Positions 50,980-60,155 of a stretch of 64,000 bases of DNA are shown piece after piece. A model generated the notes under the pieces. The model did no database searches and was not told the DNA's origin. It saw nothing but the letters and a program-made list of their open reading frames with translations. Position 1 is the first letter of the stretch, and every line of letters starts with the position of its first letter. A program made the position numbers and the translations under genes. The stretch covers positions 492,574-556,573 of the forward strand of contig JABMLG010000001.1 of assembly GCA_013204985.1 (NCBI GenBank), written 5' to 3'. Source of the stretch: Microbacteriaceae bacterium VKM Ac-2855 (GTDB lineage Bacteria; Actinomycetota; Actinomycetes; Actinomycetales; Microbacteriaceae).

Positions 50980-51003
50980 CAGGCCGCGGCGCCGTCCATC
51001 AGA
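50970..51003 (-). repeat. Duplicated TGATGGACGGCG at the aroC-aroK junction
   Basis: On the minus strand the aroC stop is TGATGGACGGCG and, 20 bp on, the same 12 bp form the aroK start. The first copy opens a six-codon frame (ATG at 50999) that ends at a TGA overlapping the aroK ATG, giving a stop-start-stop-start chain. Confidence 0.8.
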
Positions 51004-52216
51004 CGGCACCGAGGGCGGAATCGCTCTCGGCCGTGGTGTGCAGCGCATCCGGGATCGCAGCGACGTAGGCGTCGAGGTTGCGCTTGGTCTCGGCGACGTT
51101 ATCGCCGCCGAACTTCTCCAGCACGGCGTTGGCGAGTACCAGTGCGACCATCGCCTCGGCCACGACTCCGGATGCGGGCACGGCACAGACATCGGAGCGC
51201 TGGTGGTGGGCCCCCGCCGCCTCGCCCGTCGCGACGTCCACGCTGCGCAGTGCGTGCGGCACGGTGGCGATGGGCTTCATGCCGGCACGGACGCGCAGCA
51301 CGGTACCGGTGCTCATCCCGCCTTCGGTGCCGCCCGCCTTGTCGCTCGAACGCGAGATGCCCCGCTCGTCGTAGAACAATTCGTCATGCGCCTGCGAACC
51401 GCGACGAGTCGTGGTGAGGAATCCGTCGCCCACCTCGACGCCCTTGATCGCTTGGATCCCCATCAGGGCGCCGGCGAGCTGGGCGTCGAGACGGCGGTCC
51501 CAGTGCACGTAGGAGCCGAGGCCGGGGGGCAGATCGTAGGCGAGTACCTCGACGACGCCACCGAGCGTGTCGCCGTCCTTCTGCGCGGCGTCCACCTCGG
51601 CGACCATGAGTGCACTCGTCGCGGCGTCGAAGCAGCGCAGCGGATCCGCGTCCAGGGCGGCGACGTCGCTCGACGAGGGCAACGGAGCACCTTCGGGAAC
51701 GCGAACCGGGCCGATGGCGAGAGTGTGCGAGACCAGGGTGATCCCGAGCTCGCCCAAGAAGTTGCGTGCGATCGCTCCGAGCGACACGCGGGCCGCCGTC
51801 TCGCGCGCCGAGGCGCGTTCGAGCACGTTGCGCGACTCGGCGAAGCCGTACTTCTGCATCCCGACGAGGTCGGCGTGGCCCGGACGCGGTCGGGTCAGAG
51901 CAGCACCGCGACCCTTCGGAAGTGTCTCGGGATCGCGCGGATCCGGCGCCATCACGTCGACCCAGCGCGGCCACTCGGTGTTGCCGATACTCAGCGCGAT
52001 CGGGCTGCCCATCGTGTAGCCGTGCCGGATGCCGGACGAGATGGCGAGTTCGTCCTGTTCGAAGTTCATCCGCGCCCCACGGCCGTAGCCGAGCTTGCGT
52101 CGCGCGAGGTCGGTTCGGATGTCGTCCATCGCGATCGGGACGCCTGCGGGGAGGCCTTCGAGGACGGCGATGAGTTCGGGGCCGTGGGATTCCCCGGCCG
52201 TGAGCCAACGGAGCAT
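50999..52216 (-). CDS. aroC: Chorismate synthase
   Basis: Final shikimate-pathway step, needs reduced FMN. The 405-aa protein has [74 protein letters not shown] and a C-terminal [18 protein letters not shown]. The length is that of the actinobacterial form. The start follows the aroE stop by one base. Confidence 0.98.
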   Translation of the reverse strand: MLRWLTAGESHGPELIAVLEGLPAGVPIAMDDIRTDLARRKLGYGRGARMNFEQDELAISSGIRHGYTMGSPIALSIGNTEWPRWVDVMAPDPRDPETLPKGRGAALTRPRPGHADLVGMQKYGFAESRNVLERASARETAARVSLGAIARNFLGELGITLVSHTLAIGPVRVPEGAPLPSSSDVAALDADPLRCFDAATSALMVAEVDAAQKDGDTLGGVVEVLAYDLPPGLGSYVHWDRRLDAQLAGALMGIQAIKGVEVGDGFLTTTRRGSQAHDELFYDERGISRSSDKAGGTEGGMSTGTVLRVRAGMKPIATVPHALRSVDVATGEAAGAHHQRSDVCAVPASGVVAEAMVALVLANAVLEKFGGDNVAETKRNLDAYVAAIPDALHTTAESDSALGAV

Positions 52217-52217
52217 C

Positions 52218-53093
52218 CTACGATTCTGGCACAGACCGCTTCGGCACAGGCACCGCAAGCGTCTGATGCACGGACACCGCGGCGCGCATGGCGGCCACCA
52301 CCGCGTCCTCATCGGCCAGCGGGATCTCGGGATCACCGGCGACGAAAATCCGCACCTGCACGACCGCCTGATGCAGCAGCATCGCGAGCCCCGAGACGAC
52401 CGGGGAGCCGGCGGACGACCAGACCGCGCCGAGCACACTGGGCCACGGCGCGTAGGCGACATCGAACAGGGTCGAGGTCGCGGCGAGTTCCTGCGGGACG
52501 ACCGGTGCCGCCGCCCCGCCCGGAAGGGTGCTGACCACGAGATCGGCTCCGGGTGCCCAGTCGGCGAACGAACGGATGCGCAGAGCCACCCCCAGCGCTC
52601 GCGCCACGTCGTTCAGACTCACGGCGCGGTCGGGCGAGCGGACGGTGACCGTGACGAGCTCCGCACCGAGCGAGGCCGCCGCTGCGACGGCAGAAGCCGC
52701 CGTCGCTCCTCCCCCGAGCACCTCGACCTGTCGCGCCGAGTGGACACCGGCCTCGGCCAGCGCGCGCACGATTCCGGCGACATCGGTGTTGAAGCCACGC
52801 AGGCGCAGCGGTCCGTCCCGGTCGAACAGGACGGTGTTGACCGCGCCCGTGGCGCGGGCGACGAGGTCCTGCTCGGCCAGCAGTGGCCGGACGGCGACCT
52901 TCAGCGGCATCGTCAGCGAAAGGCCGCGCCAACTGTCGTCGCGTCCGGTCACGAATCCGGCGAGGCTCTGTTCGTCGACCTCGACCGCCTCGTAGCTCCA
53001 GTCCAAGCCGAGCGTGGCGTAGGCGGCCGCGTGCAGCAGCGGCGACCGCGAGTGCGCGATCGGCGAACCGAGTACAGCGAGCCGAGCGGTCAC
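52218..53093 (-). CDS. aroE: Shikimate dehydrogenase
   Basis: Reduces 3-dehydroshikimate with NADPH. The 291-aa protein has [20 protein letters not shown] (substrate loop), [14 protein letters not shown] (catalytic Lys), [20 protein letters not shown], a Rossmann [16 protein letters not shown] and [21 protein letters not shown] 53093 overlaps the mltG stop (GTGA), giving coupled translation. Confidence 0.95.
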   Translation of the reverse strand: MTARLAVLGSPIAHSRSPLLHAAAYATLGLDWSYEAVEVDEQSLAGFVTGRDDSWRGLSLTMPLKVAVRPLLAEQDLVARATGAVNTVLFDRDGPLRLRGFNTDVAGIVRALAEAGVHSARQVEVLGGGATAASAVAAAASLGAELVTVTVRSPDRAVSLNDVARALGVALRIRSFADWAPGADLVVSTLPGGAAAPVVPQELAATSTLFDVAYAPWPSVLGAVWSSAGSPVVSGLAMLLHQAVVQVRIFVAGDPEIPLADEDAVVAAMRAAVSVHQTLAVPVPKRSVPES

Positions 53094-54436
53094 TGGTACT
53101 CCGGGTGATCCGCCATCCACGCCTGCCACTGGGCCACGGCCGTCTCGTGCTCCGCCAGCGTCGTCGAGAAGATCGTCTCGCCGGTATCGAGGTTCCAGGT
53201 CACGAAGTACAGCCACGTGCCGTCCGCCGGATGCATCACCGCGTCGATCGCGATGTCGCCCGGGTTCGAGATGGGTCCGACCGGCAGACCCGGGTGGATG
53301 TAGGTGTTGTAGGCGTTGTTCGCATCCGCACGCTCGGCATCGGTTGTCGACACGCGATGCGTCTGGCCCGTGCCGTAGGCGACCGTCGCGTCGGACTGCA
53401 GGAGCATGCCCTGGTCGAGTCGGTTCTGGAAGACGCGCGCCACCTTCGGGTAGTCGTCCCGCAGGCCGGCCTCGCGCTGCACGAGGGAGGCGAAGACCAC
53501 GACGCGGTAGCGGTCGTCGACGCCGACCCCGGCGGAGTCGAGGGCCTGGAACATCCGATCGACGAGTGTCTGCAAGACGTCGTGCGCGCTCGTGCCGGGA
53601 GTGATGTTGTAGGTGGCCGGGAAGAGGAAGCCCTCGAGACTGGTCGCTCCAACCGGAAGACCGAACGAGCCCCAGTCGGCGGCCGCCGCTTGCAGATCGG
53701 CGAGAGCGATCCCGCTGCCGTCGGCGATGACGGGAAGTGCGTCCGCCAGAGCCGTCCCTTCAGGGATCACGAAGGTGTTCTCGAGACGCGTGCTCGAGTC
53801 CAGCAAGGCGGCGAGGGCGGCTTTCGAACTCATCTGGCCCGCGAGCTGATAAGCGCCGGGCTGGAACACGGGTTCCGGGGTCTGGGCGAGCAGGAGCGAG
53901 TAGAACGGACCGTACGACTTGATCACGTCGGAGTCCACGAGATTGGTCGCGATCGAGTCACCCGTGTCGCCCTCGTGGATGGTGAAGATCACCTCACCGG
54001 TTCCGGTACCGGTGTAGTCGTCGCTCTCAGGAGTCGCGAAGAGCGCCTTCACCGGCTCGACGAAGATCACGGCGGCGACCACGATCATGGCGACGAAGAC
54101 GCCCACCGCGATCAGCCCGGCGAAGATGCGGCGCTTACGACCCCGCGGCTTGGGCGTCTCGCCGTACGGCGAACCACCCCGGCGGCGTGGGCTCGGCGCC
54201 GTCTCGCGCGCGGCACGGCGCGATCCGGTCCGCTCGGGAGCCGGCGGGATCTCTGGGCCGGAGAACAACTGCTCCAGCGGGTCGTGCGACGCGTCGGCCT
54301 CGACGGGCCGCTCGGGTTCGACGGGCCGCTCGGTTTCGACGGGCCGCTCGGTTTCGACGGGCCGCTCGGCATCGAGGGCTGCCTGACGCTGCGCTTCTTC
54401 GCGCACGGATCGGCGGCTCGGGGGAAGGTCTGTCAC
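53090..54436 (-). CDS. mltG: Endolytic murein transglycosylase MltG with repeat-rich cytoplasmic tail
   Basis: Membrane lytic transglycosylase that cleaves nascent glycan strands. The 448-aa protein has a long disordered N-terminal tail with four RPVE(T/P/A)E-type repeats (about residues 24-46), one membrane helix (about 104-128), a LysM-like region (VIFTIHEGDTGDSIATNL) and the YceG domain with VFASLVQREAGL (catalytic Glu), VFQNRLDQGMLLQSD and YNTYIHPGLPVGPISNPG. The ruvX-mltG-aroE order is standard for actinobacteria. Confidence 0.95.
   Translation of the reverse strand: MTDLPPSRRSVREEAQRQAALDAERPVETERPVETERPVEPERPVEADASHDPLEQLFSGPEIPPAPERTGSRRAARETAPSPRRRGGSPYGETPKPRGRKRRIFAGLIAVGVFVAMIVVAAVIFVEPVKALFATPESDDYTGTGTGEVIFTIHEGDTGDSIATNLVDSDVIKSYGPFYSLLLAQTPEPVFQPGAYQLAGQMSSKAALAALLDSSTRLENTFVIPEGTALADALPVIADGSGIALADLQAAAADWGSFGLPVGATSLEGFLFPATYNITPGTSAHDVLQTLVDRMFQALDSAGVGVDDRYRVVVFASLVQREAGLRDDYPKVARVFQNRLDQGMLLQSDATVAYGTGQTHRVSTTDAERADANNAYNTYIHPGLPVGPISNPGDIAIDAVMHPADGTWLYFVTWNLDTGETIFSTTLAEHETAVAQWQAWMADHPEYQ
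54301..54372. repeat. 18-bp tandem repeat in mltG, 4 copies
   Basis: Unit CGACGGGCCGCTCGGTTT at 54301-54318, 54319-54336, 54337-54354 and 54355-54372; the two middle copies are identical and the outer ones differ by one or two bases. In frame in the cytoplasmic tail of MltG. Confidence 0.95.
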
Positions 54437-54921
54437 GAGGTTAGGGGTCCTTCGCTCGGGTCGACGGCGGTGCCGGCGGGGCGACCGGTTCCGCGTTCGG
54501 TATCGATGGCGTGTTGCAGGATGACGACGGCGGCGATCTGGTCGATGACCGACCGCGAGCCCTTCGTCGTGCGACCCGCGCGGTGCAGCGCTCCCTGCGC
54601 CGTCACGGTCGAGAGTCGTTCATCGACGAGGCGTACCTCGGTCGAGGGGATCGCGCTCGCCACGCGTTCGGCGAAGGCGACGGCGTCCTCCGTGGAGGGT
54701 GTCCGCGCGCCGGAGAGCGAGAGCGGCAGCCCGACCACGATTCCGACGGGCGACAGATCGTCGGCGAGGGCGACGATACGGCGGATGTCCGTTCCCGAAC
54801 CATCGAGTGCGCGCGGCACCGTCTCGACCGGGGTCGCCAGCATGCCGTCGGCGTCGCAGCGCGCGACACCGATGCGGGCGCGGCCCACATCGATTCCGAG
54901 GCGCACGCCGAACCGGGTCAC
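54433..54921 (-). CDS. ruvX: Putative pre-16S rRNA nuclease / Holliday junction resolvase RuvX
   Basis: The 162-aa YqgF-fold protein has RLGIDVGRARIGVARCDADG, VVGLPLSLSGARTPS and VRLVDERLSTVTAQGAL, ending in a conserved IDQIAAVVILQHAID helix. RNase H-like nuclease for 16S 5'-end maturation. It overlaps both alaS and mltG by 4 bp. Confidence 0.95.
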   Translation of the reverse strand: MTRFGVRLGIDVGRARIGVARCDADGMLATPVETVPRALDGSGTDIRRIVALADDLSPVGIVVGLPLSLSGARTPSTEDAVAFAERVASAIPSTEVRLVDERLSTVTAQGALHRAGRTTKGSRSVIDQIAAVVILQHAIDTERGTGRPAGTAVDPSEGPLTS

Positions 54922-57578
54922 GAGGCGGAGAGCCCCGCCGCGATGGCCTCGAGCGCCGCGGGGATCGCCGACACATCGGATCCACCGCCCTGGGCGAGGT
55001 CGGCCTTGCCGCCGCCGCCGCCGCCGAGGACACCGGCCGCCGTCTTGGCCAGTGCGCCGGCCTGGGCGCCGTTCTCGCGAGAAGCCGGGTTCGTCGCGAC
55101 GATCACGGCCGGCTTGCCTGCGACATCTGCTGCGAGGGCGACGACCGACGGCGCGGAGCCGACACGTTCGCGCACCGCGGTGACGAGGCTGCGGAGCTCA
55201 TCCGAGGAGCCGACGGTACCGACGTTCTCGAGGACTGCGATCACCCCGCCGATCGTGCGCTGGCGTGCAACGAGGTCGGGCACGCGATCCGCGAGCGCCT
55301 TGGCCTCGAACGCTGCGATCCGCTTCTCGGCGGCTTTCAGGCTCAGCACCAGGTCGTTGATCCGCTCGGGCAACTGCTCGCGCGGAGTCTTCAGCGACGA
55401 GCTGATGGTGTTCACCAGCGCGCGTTCTGCGGCGAGGTTCTGGAACGCCTCGAGGCCGACCAGCGATTCGACCCGACGATTGGCGGAGCCGACGGACGAT
55501 TCGCTGACCAGATTGATCATGCCGATCTCGGCCGACGTCGCGACGTGCGTTCCGGCGCACAGCTCGCGCGACCACGGTCCACCGATGTCGACCATTCGCA
55601 CGGTTGCGCCGTACTTCTCGCCGAACAGCGCCATGGCGCCCAGGGCCTTCGCCTCGTCGACGGCCATCTCGCGGGTGGTCACCTCGAGGTTGTCGCGGAT
55701 CGCGTTGTTGGAGATGTCCTCGATCTCGCTCTTGGTCTCGGCGCTGAGGCCCTTGTTCCAGGAGAAGTCCAGGCGCAGATAGCCGGCCTTGTTGTACGAG
55801 CCGGACTGGTGCGCCTGCGGGCCGAGCACCTGGCGCAGTGCCGCATGGATGATGTGGGTGCCGGAGTGCGCCTGACGGGCACCGCGACGGTAGCCCGGGT
55901 CGACGACCGACGTCGCGACGTCGCCGACACCGACCTCGCCGGAGGAGATTTGCACCTTGTGGCTGATCAGACCCTTCACCGGCTTCTGCACGTCGAGCAC
56001 CTCGAGCTCGAAACCGTTGCCGACGATGAGACCGGCGTCGGCCTCCTGCCCGCCGGACTCGGCGTAGAGCGACGTCTCGGCCAGGATCACCTCGGCGATG
56101 TCGCCGGCGACGGCCTTCGTCACGGAGTGACCGTCAACGATGAGGCCGACGATGCGCGACTCCGTGTCGAGCACGTCGTAGCCGGTGAAGACCGTTTCGC
56201 CCTGGGCCCGGAACTCGGAGTACACGGAGAGGTCGGCCAGCGCCGACTTCTTCGACTTCGCGTCGGCCTTGGCCATCGCGCGCTGCTTCGACATCAGTTC
56301 GTCGAATGCGGTGCGGTCGACGCTGAGCCCCGACTCCTCCGCGATCTCGAGGGTGAGGTCGATGGGGAATCCGAAGGTGTCGTGCAGCAGGAAGGCCGTG
56401 TCGCCGGCGAGTGTCGTCGACCCGGTCTTCTGCGTCTTGACGACCGCGAGGTCGAGGATCTCGGTGCCGGAGGCGAGGGTGCGCAGGAACGCCTCCTCCT
56501 CGCCGACGGCGGAGCGGGAGATGCGGTCGTAATCCGTCTCGACTTCGGGATAGGCGGCCTTCATCGCTTCACGCGACGCGGCGAACAGCTCGGGGAAGGT
56601 GGCGACATCGACGCCGAGCAGGCGCATCGCGCGAACCGTACGACGCATCAGGCGGCGCAGGATGTAGCCGCGGCCCTCGTTCGACGGCGTCACACCGTCG
56701 GACATCAGCATCAGTGAGGAGCGTACGTGGTCGGCGATCACGCGCATCCGTACGTCGTCCTCGTGCACCGCGCCGTACCGGCGGCCCGAGATCTCGGCGG
56801 CCCGGTCGAGTACGGGCCGCACCTGGTCGATCTCGTACATGTTCTCGACGCCCTGCTTCAGGAACGCGACCCGTTCGAGGCCCATGCCGGTGTCGATGTT
56901 CTTCTGCGGCAATTCGCCGAGGATGTCGAAGTCGACCTTGCTGGTGCCCTCGCCGCGCAGGTACTGCATGAAGACGAGGTTCCAGATCTCGACGTAGCGG
57001 TCGTCATCGGTCGCCGGGCCGCCGTCGATGCCGTAGGCGGGGCCCCGGTCGAAGAAGATCTCGGAGCACGGACCGGCCGGACCGGGCTGACCGGTGGACC
57101 AGTAGTTGGTGTCCTTGTCGAGGCGCTGGATCCGCTCCTCGGGCAGGCCGGCGATCTTCTTCCACAGGGCGATGGCCTCGTCGTCGTCCTTGTAGACGGT
57201 GACCCAGAGGTCCTTCTCGTCGAACCCGTAGCCGCCGGAGCTCTCGCTCGACGTGAGCAGCTCCCAGGCGTAGCCGATCGCGCCCTCTTTGAAGTAGTCG
57301 CCGAACGAGAAGTTGCCGTTCATCTGGAAGAACGTGCCGTGCCGCGGCGTCTTGCCGACCTCTTCGATGTCGTTCGTGCGGATGCACTTCTGCACGCTGG
57401 TCGCGCGCGGGAACGGGGCCGGGACGACGCCGGTGAGGTACGGCACGAACGGCACCATGCCCGCGACCGTGAAGAGCAGGCTCGGGTCGTCGCTGACCAG
57501 CGAGGCGGAGGGGACGACGGTGTGTCCGCGGTCTCCGAAGAAGTCGAGCCAGCGATTGCGGATGTCTGCGGTCTGCAT
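54918..57578 (-). CDS. alaS: Alanine-tRNA ligase
   Basis: Charges tRNA-Ala and edits Ser/Gly. The 886-aa class II enzyme starts MQTADIRNRWLDFFGDRGHT and has motif 1-2 residues (TSVQKCIRTNDIEEVG, FFQMNGNFSFGDYFKEGAIG), motif 3 NIDTGMGLERVAF, the editing zinc site HSGTHIIHAALRQVLG and CAGTHV, and a C-terminal coiled coil plus a glycine-rich DHHA1 segment (GGGGGGKADLAQGGG). Confidence 0.98.
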   Translation of the reverse strand: MQTADIRNRWLDFFGDRGHTVVPSASLVSDDPSLLFTVAGMVPFVPYLTGVVPAPFPRATSVQKCIRTNDIEEVGKTPRHGTFFQMNGNFSFGDYFKEGAIGYAWELLTSSESSGGYGFDEKDLWVTVYKDDDEAIALWKKIAGLPEERIQRLDKDTNYWSTGQPGPAGPCSEIFFDRGPAYGIDGGPATDDDRYVEIWNLVFMQYLRGEGTSKVDFDILGELPQKNIDTGMGLERVAFLKQGVENMYEIDQVRPVLDRAAEISGRRYGAVHEDDVRMRVIADHVRSSLMLMSDGVTPSNEGRGYILRRLMRRTVRAMRLLGVDVATFPELFAASREAMKAAYPEVETDYDRISRSAVGEEEAFLRTLASGTEILDLAVVKTQKTGSTTLAGDTAFLLHDTFGFPIDLTLEIAEESGLSVDRTAFDELMSKQRAMAKADAKSKKSALADLSVYSEFRAQGETVFTGYDVLDTESRIVGLIVDGHSVTKAVAGDIAEVILAETSLYAESGGQEADAGLIVGNGFELEVLDVQKPVKGLISHKVQISSGEVGVGDVATSVVDPGYRRGARQAHSGTHIIHAALRQVLGPQAHQSGSYNKAGYLRLDFSWNKGLSAETKSEIEDISNNAIRDNLEVTTREMAVDEAKALGAMALFGEKYGATVRMVDIGGPWSRELCAGTHVATSAEIGMINLVSESSVGSANRRVESLVGLEAFQNLAAERALVNTISSSLKTPREQLPERINDLVLSLKAAEKRIAAFEAKALADRVPDLVARQRTIGGVIAVLENVGTVGSSDELRSLVTAVRERVGSAPSVVALAADVAGKPAVIVATNPASRENGAQAGALAKTAAGVLGGGGGGKADLAQGGGSDVSAIPAALEAIAAGLSAS

Positions 57579-57645
57579 GAGTGCCGTTACGTTTCTGCCA
57601 CCGAGGAGGCGGCGAGGTAGAGGAGAGGGAGGCGCGGAGGCGGCG

Positions 57646-57846
57646 TCAGGCCGCTGGTTCCTCGCCGATCGCCTGGCGGAGCTCGGCCTCGCGCTTGTGG
57701 TAGCCGTCGGAGACGGCATCGCCGAGTTCCTTGGCCTTCTGATTGATCTCAGAGAACACACGGTTGCCGGCCTCGGTGCGCGACACTCGGTGCGCTACGG
57801 CGAACCCGATGGCGACTCCGACGACGACCAACAAGAGGTTCTTCAC
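57646..57846 (-). CDS. Small membrane protein, 66 aa
   Basis: Begins MKNLLLVVVGVAIGFAVAHR: one N-terminal membrane helix, then a charged amphipathic helix (RVFSEINQKAKELGDAVSDG) and a C-terminal EAELRQAIGEEPAA. It looks like a short YtxH-type protein; function is unknown. GAAGG 7 bp before GTG 57846 decides the start. It lies between alaS and the DUF948 gene, all on the same strand. Confidence 0.75.
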   Translation of the reverse strand: MKNLLLVVVGVAIGFAVAHRVSRTEAGNRVFSEINQKAKELGDAVSDGYHKREAELRQAIGEEPAA

Positions 57847-57964
57847 GGCTGTACCTTCCACTCCGGCGGGACGGATCGCGGTGCGGAACCGCGATCGAGG
57901 GCGGGGGGCGCGACTCCGACGGGGGTCAGAACGCCTCCACGAGTCTAGGCCCGATCGGCTGGGG

Positions 57965-58372
57965 TTACTTCGAGCGCGAGCCGCGAGTGCGCCGCACGCT
58001 TCGCTTGGGCGTGCTTCCGGTGGCGGCGCGGGTGGCGAGGATCGCGGCGCGGACGCCGGCCGTGAAGCCGGCGATCTTGATCAACGGACCGCCGATGGTG
58101 GCCGCCGTGAGTGCGATCAACGCGTTCACGTTGCCGGTGACCTCCGCGACGTCGCGTGTGATCGTGTCGACCCGGGCCAACTGGGCGTTCGCCTCGCGGA
58201 TCGTCGTTGCGGACTCGTCGAGGATCGGTGTCAGCCCGTCGCTGGCATCCTTGATGGCGGCGCTGGTGCTGTCGAAGACCCGGCCGAGCTTGACCAAGGG
58301 GATCGCGATGATCCCGACCAGTACAGCGAAGACTCCTGCTGCGATCAGCCCTGCGATGTCGCCACCCGTCAC
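57965..58372 (-). CDS. DUF948 domain protein
   Basis: The 135-aa protein starts at GTG 58372 (MTGGDIAGLIAAGVFAVLVG) with GAGGTGG upstream. It has an N-terminal membrane helix (residues 5-27), then a long amphipathic helix (DASDGLTPILDESATTIREA), a second hydrophobic segment and a basic tail (TPKRSVRRTRGSRSK). DUF948 proteins are uncharacterised. The order DUF948-small membrane protein-alaS recurs in Microbacteriaceae as I recall it. Confidence 0.85.
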   Translation of the reverse strand: MTGGDIAGLIAAGVFAVLVGIIAIPLVKLGRVFDSTSAAIKDASDGLTPILDESATTIREANAQLARVDTITRDVAEVTGNVNALIALTAATIGGPLIKIAGFTAGVRAAILATRAATGSTPKRSVRRTRGSRSK

Positions 58373-58442
58373 GGACCCACCTCGGTTTCTGCCGCGGCGC
58401 GGCGACGTATCTGTTCGCCGCGCGTCGCGGCTGTCGTTCACC

Positions 58443-59159
58443 CTATCGGCGTTCGACCACGACCACGTGATCGGTGCGGGTGCCGGTGGTGCCATCCGGT
58501 AGGACGCCGTCGCGGGAGGTGTATTCCGCGCTCGCGCGCCATCCGGCGGTCTCCGGTAGCCGGAGCTGCGCCAGAGTCCGGGCCGCGTTGGGTAGATCCT
58601 GGTGCGCGTGAGCGTGGCCGGCGGGGAAGCCTGCGTGCGAGAGGATCACCAGACGCCCGCCGGGGGCGACCGCCTGCCAGGCCCGGCGCAGAATCCGGTC
58701 GCGCTCGAGGGCGACCGGTGAGTGCAGGTACGAGGCGGTGACCAGATCGAAGGCGCCGCCGGGGAAGCTCTCGTCGAGGTCTGACCGCTCGAAGCGGACC
58801 GAGACGGACTGCTGCTGCGCGTGGGCGCGAGCGCGCTCGAGAGCGATCGCCGAGACGTCCACGCCCAGTACGTCCCAACCGTTTCCCGCGAGCCAGATCG
58901 CGTCGCCACCCTCACCGCAGCCGAGGTCGAGGGCGGTGCCACCGGAGGGAGCCGGTGCATCGCCGACGACGGGAACGAGCAGCACGTTCGGCCGGCCGCT
59001 CCACTTGCGGGCTCCCCGGTAGACGTCGTCCCAGACCGCGGCGGTGTCCGGTGCGGCGGTGTCCGGTGCGGCGGTGTCCGGTCGTGCGGTATTCGCTGCG
59101 GCGCCGTCCGGTCGTGCGGTTTCCGCTGCATTCGGCGCATCGTCGTGCGTGTGACTCAT
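58443..59159 (-). CDS. Class I SAM-dependent methyltransferase
   Basis: The 238-aa protein has motif I TALDLGCGEGGDAIWLAGNG, motif II LGVDVSAIALERARAHA, SFPGGAFDLVTASYLHSP (motif IV) and APGGRLVILSHAG. This type resembles thiopurine or tellurite methyltransferase-like proteins, but the substrate is unknown. The N-terminal about 40 residues are low complexity with PDTAA repeats encoded by 15-bp repeats. ATG 59159 follows GAGG at 8-9 bp. Confidence 0.88.
   Translation of the reverse strand: MSHTHDDAPNAAETARPDGAAANTARPDTAAPDTAAPDTAAVWDDVYRGARKWSGRPNVLLVPVVGDAPAPSGGTALDLGCGEGGDAIWLAGNGWDVLGVDVSAIALERARAHAQQQSVSVRFERSDLDESFPGGAFDLVTASYLHSPVALERDRILRRAWQAVAPGGRLVILSHAGFPAGHAHAHQDLPNAARTLAQLRLPETAGWRASAEYTSRDGVLPDGTTGTRTDHVVVVERR
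59041..59085. repeat. 15-bp tandem repeat in the methyltransferase gene, 3 copies
   Basis: GCGGTGTCCGGTGCG at 59041-59055 and 59056-59070; the third copy, 59071-59085, diverges at its end. A related GTCCGGTCGTGCGGT segment repeats at about 59077 and 59106. In frame. Confidence 0.9.
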
Positions 59160-59234
59160 GTCGCCAGCCTCATGCCTCGGCATCGATCGCTGCAACTCCT
59201 GTTGCCGTTCCAGCAACTCCTCCGGCGGAAACGA

Positions 59235-59269
59235 CGAAGGGGCCCCCGTCTTGGACGGGAGCCCCTTCG
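59235..59269 (-). terminator. Terminator after rpsD
   Basis: CGAAGGGGCCCCCGTC (59235-59250) pairs with GACGGGAGCCCCTTCG (59254-59269), 15 of 16 positions, loop TTG, 23 bp past the rpsD stop. Confidence 0.88.
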
Positions 59270-59291
59270 AAGAGAGTGCGACGAGACGAAC

Positions 59292-59921
59292 TCAGCGCGC
59301 CGCGTAGTACTCGACGACGAGCTGCACTTCACAGGTCACGGGGACCTCGGCGCGCTTCGGGCGACGCAGGAGCGTGGCCTGCAGCTTGTCGATCTCGACC
59401 TCGAGGTAGCCCGGGGTCTTGGGCAGGACGTCGACGTGTCCACCGGCGGCGGCGACCTGGAAGGGCTCGGTGCCCTCGGAGCGCTGCTTGACGTGGATCT
59501 GCTGACCCGGCTTCACGCGGAAGGAGGGGCGGTCGACGATCTTGCCGTCGACGAGGATGTGACGGTGGGTGACGAACTGGCGGGCCTGCGCGGTGGTGCG
59601 GGCGAAGCCGGCACGCAGCACGAGCGCGTCGAGGCGCATCTCGAGGATCTCGACCAGGTTCTCACCGGTCAGACCCTGGGTGCGACGCGCCTCCTGGAAG
59701 GCGATGCGCAGCTGCTTCTCGCGGATGCCGTACTGGGCACGCAGACGCTGCTTCTCACGCAGACGGACGGCGTAGTCGCTGTCGGCCTTGCGCTTCGAGC
59801 GGCCGTGCTCACCCGGAGCGTAGGGACGCTTCTCGAGGTACTTGGCGGCCTTCGGGGTCAGGGGGATGCCGAGCGCACGCGACAGGCGCGTCTTGCTACG
59901 GGTACGTGACTTGGTGGACAC
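59292..59921 (-). CDS. rpsD: 30S ribosomal protein S4
   Basis: Primary 16S-binding protein. The 209-aa protein begins STKSRTRSKTRLSRALGIPL and has the S4 domain LRAGFARTTAQARQFVTHRH and the C-terminal VPVTCEVQLVVEYYAAR. It lacks the N-terminal Cys4 zinc motif (C- form). It starts at GTG with GAAAGGA 5 bp upstream. It is transcribed alone, outside the large ribosomal operons. Confidence 0.97.
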   Translation of the reverse strand: MSTKSRTRSKTRLSRALGIPLTPKAAKYLEKRPYAPGEHGRSKRKADSDYAVRLREKQRLRAQYGIREKQLRIAFQEARRTQGLTGENLVEILEMRLDALVLRAGFARTTAQARQFVTHRHILVDGKIVDRPSFRVKPGQQIHVKQRSEGTEPFQVAAAGGHVDVLPKTPGYLEVEIDKLQATLLRRPKRAEVPVTCEVQLVVEYYAAR

Positions 59922-60123
59922 GATTTCCTTTCAGAGGTTCTGACATGTCGATCACAGGCCTCGACGCGGGATATCCGATCCCGGATCGCCGCGCGCGTGT
60001 CCGCAGCTCGAGAGCAGCGGCAGGGTGCGCACGGAAGCGTCCTGTGCATTTCAGAGGGAGAAGCTCGCCACCCGATGGGCAGCCGGTTCGCGGATGTGTG
60101 CATCCGGAACGTGAGCAGCGACC

Positions 60124-60129
60124 AGACTA
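60124..60129 (-). promoter_or_regulatory. Possible -10 box of rpsD
   Basis: TAGTCT on the minus strand, about 200 bp before the start codon, with a poor -35. The leader that follows contains a small perfect hairpin, CGGATG-TGTG-CATCCG at 60091-60106. Nothing else is visible in 59922-60155. Confidence 0.3.
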
Positions 60130-60137
60130 ACAGATAA

Positions 60138-60154
60138 CCGGCCCGAAGGACCGG
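60138..60154 (-). terminator. Terminator after rarA
   Basis: On the minus strand CCGGTCC-TTC-GGGCCGG (7-bp stem with one G-U pair) begins one base after the rarA stop and is followed by TTATCTGTTAG. Confidence 0.6.
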
Positions 60155-60155
60155 A

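Noticed and set aside
59922-60155. Possible tRNA or small RNA gene in the rpsD leader
   Set aside because: No cloverleaf or GTTCGA-type arm could be formed; only a 6-bp hairpin and a terminator-like stem are visible.
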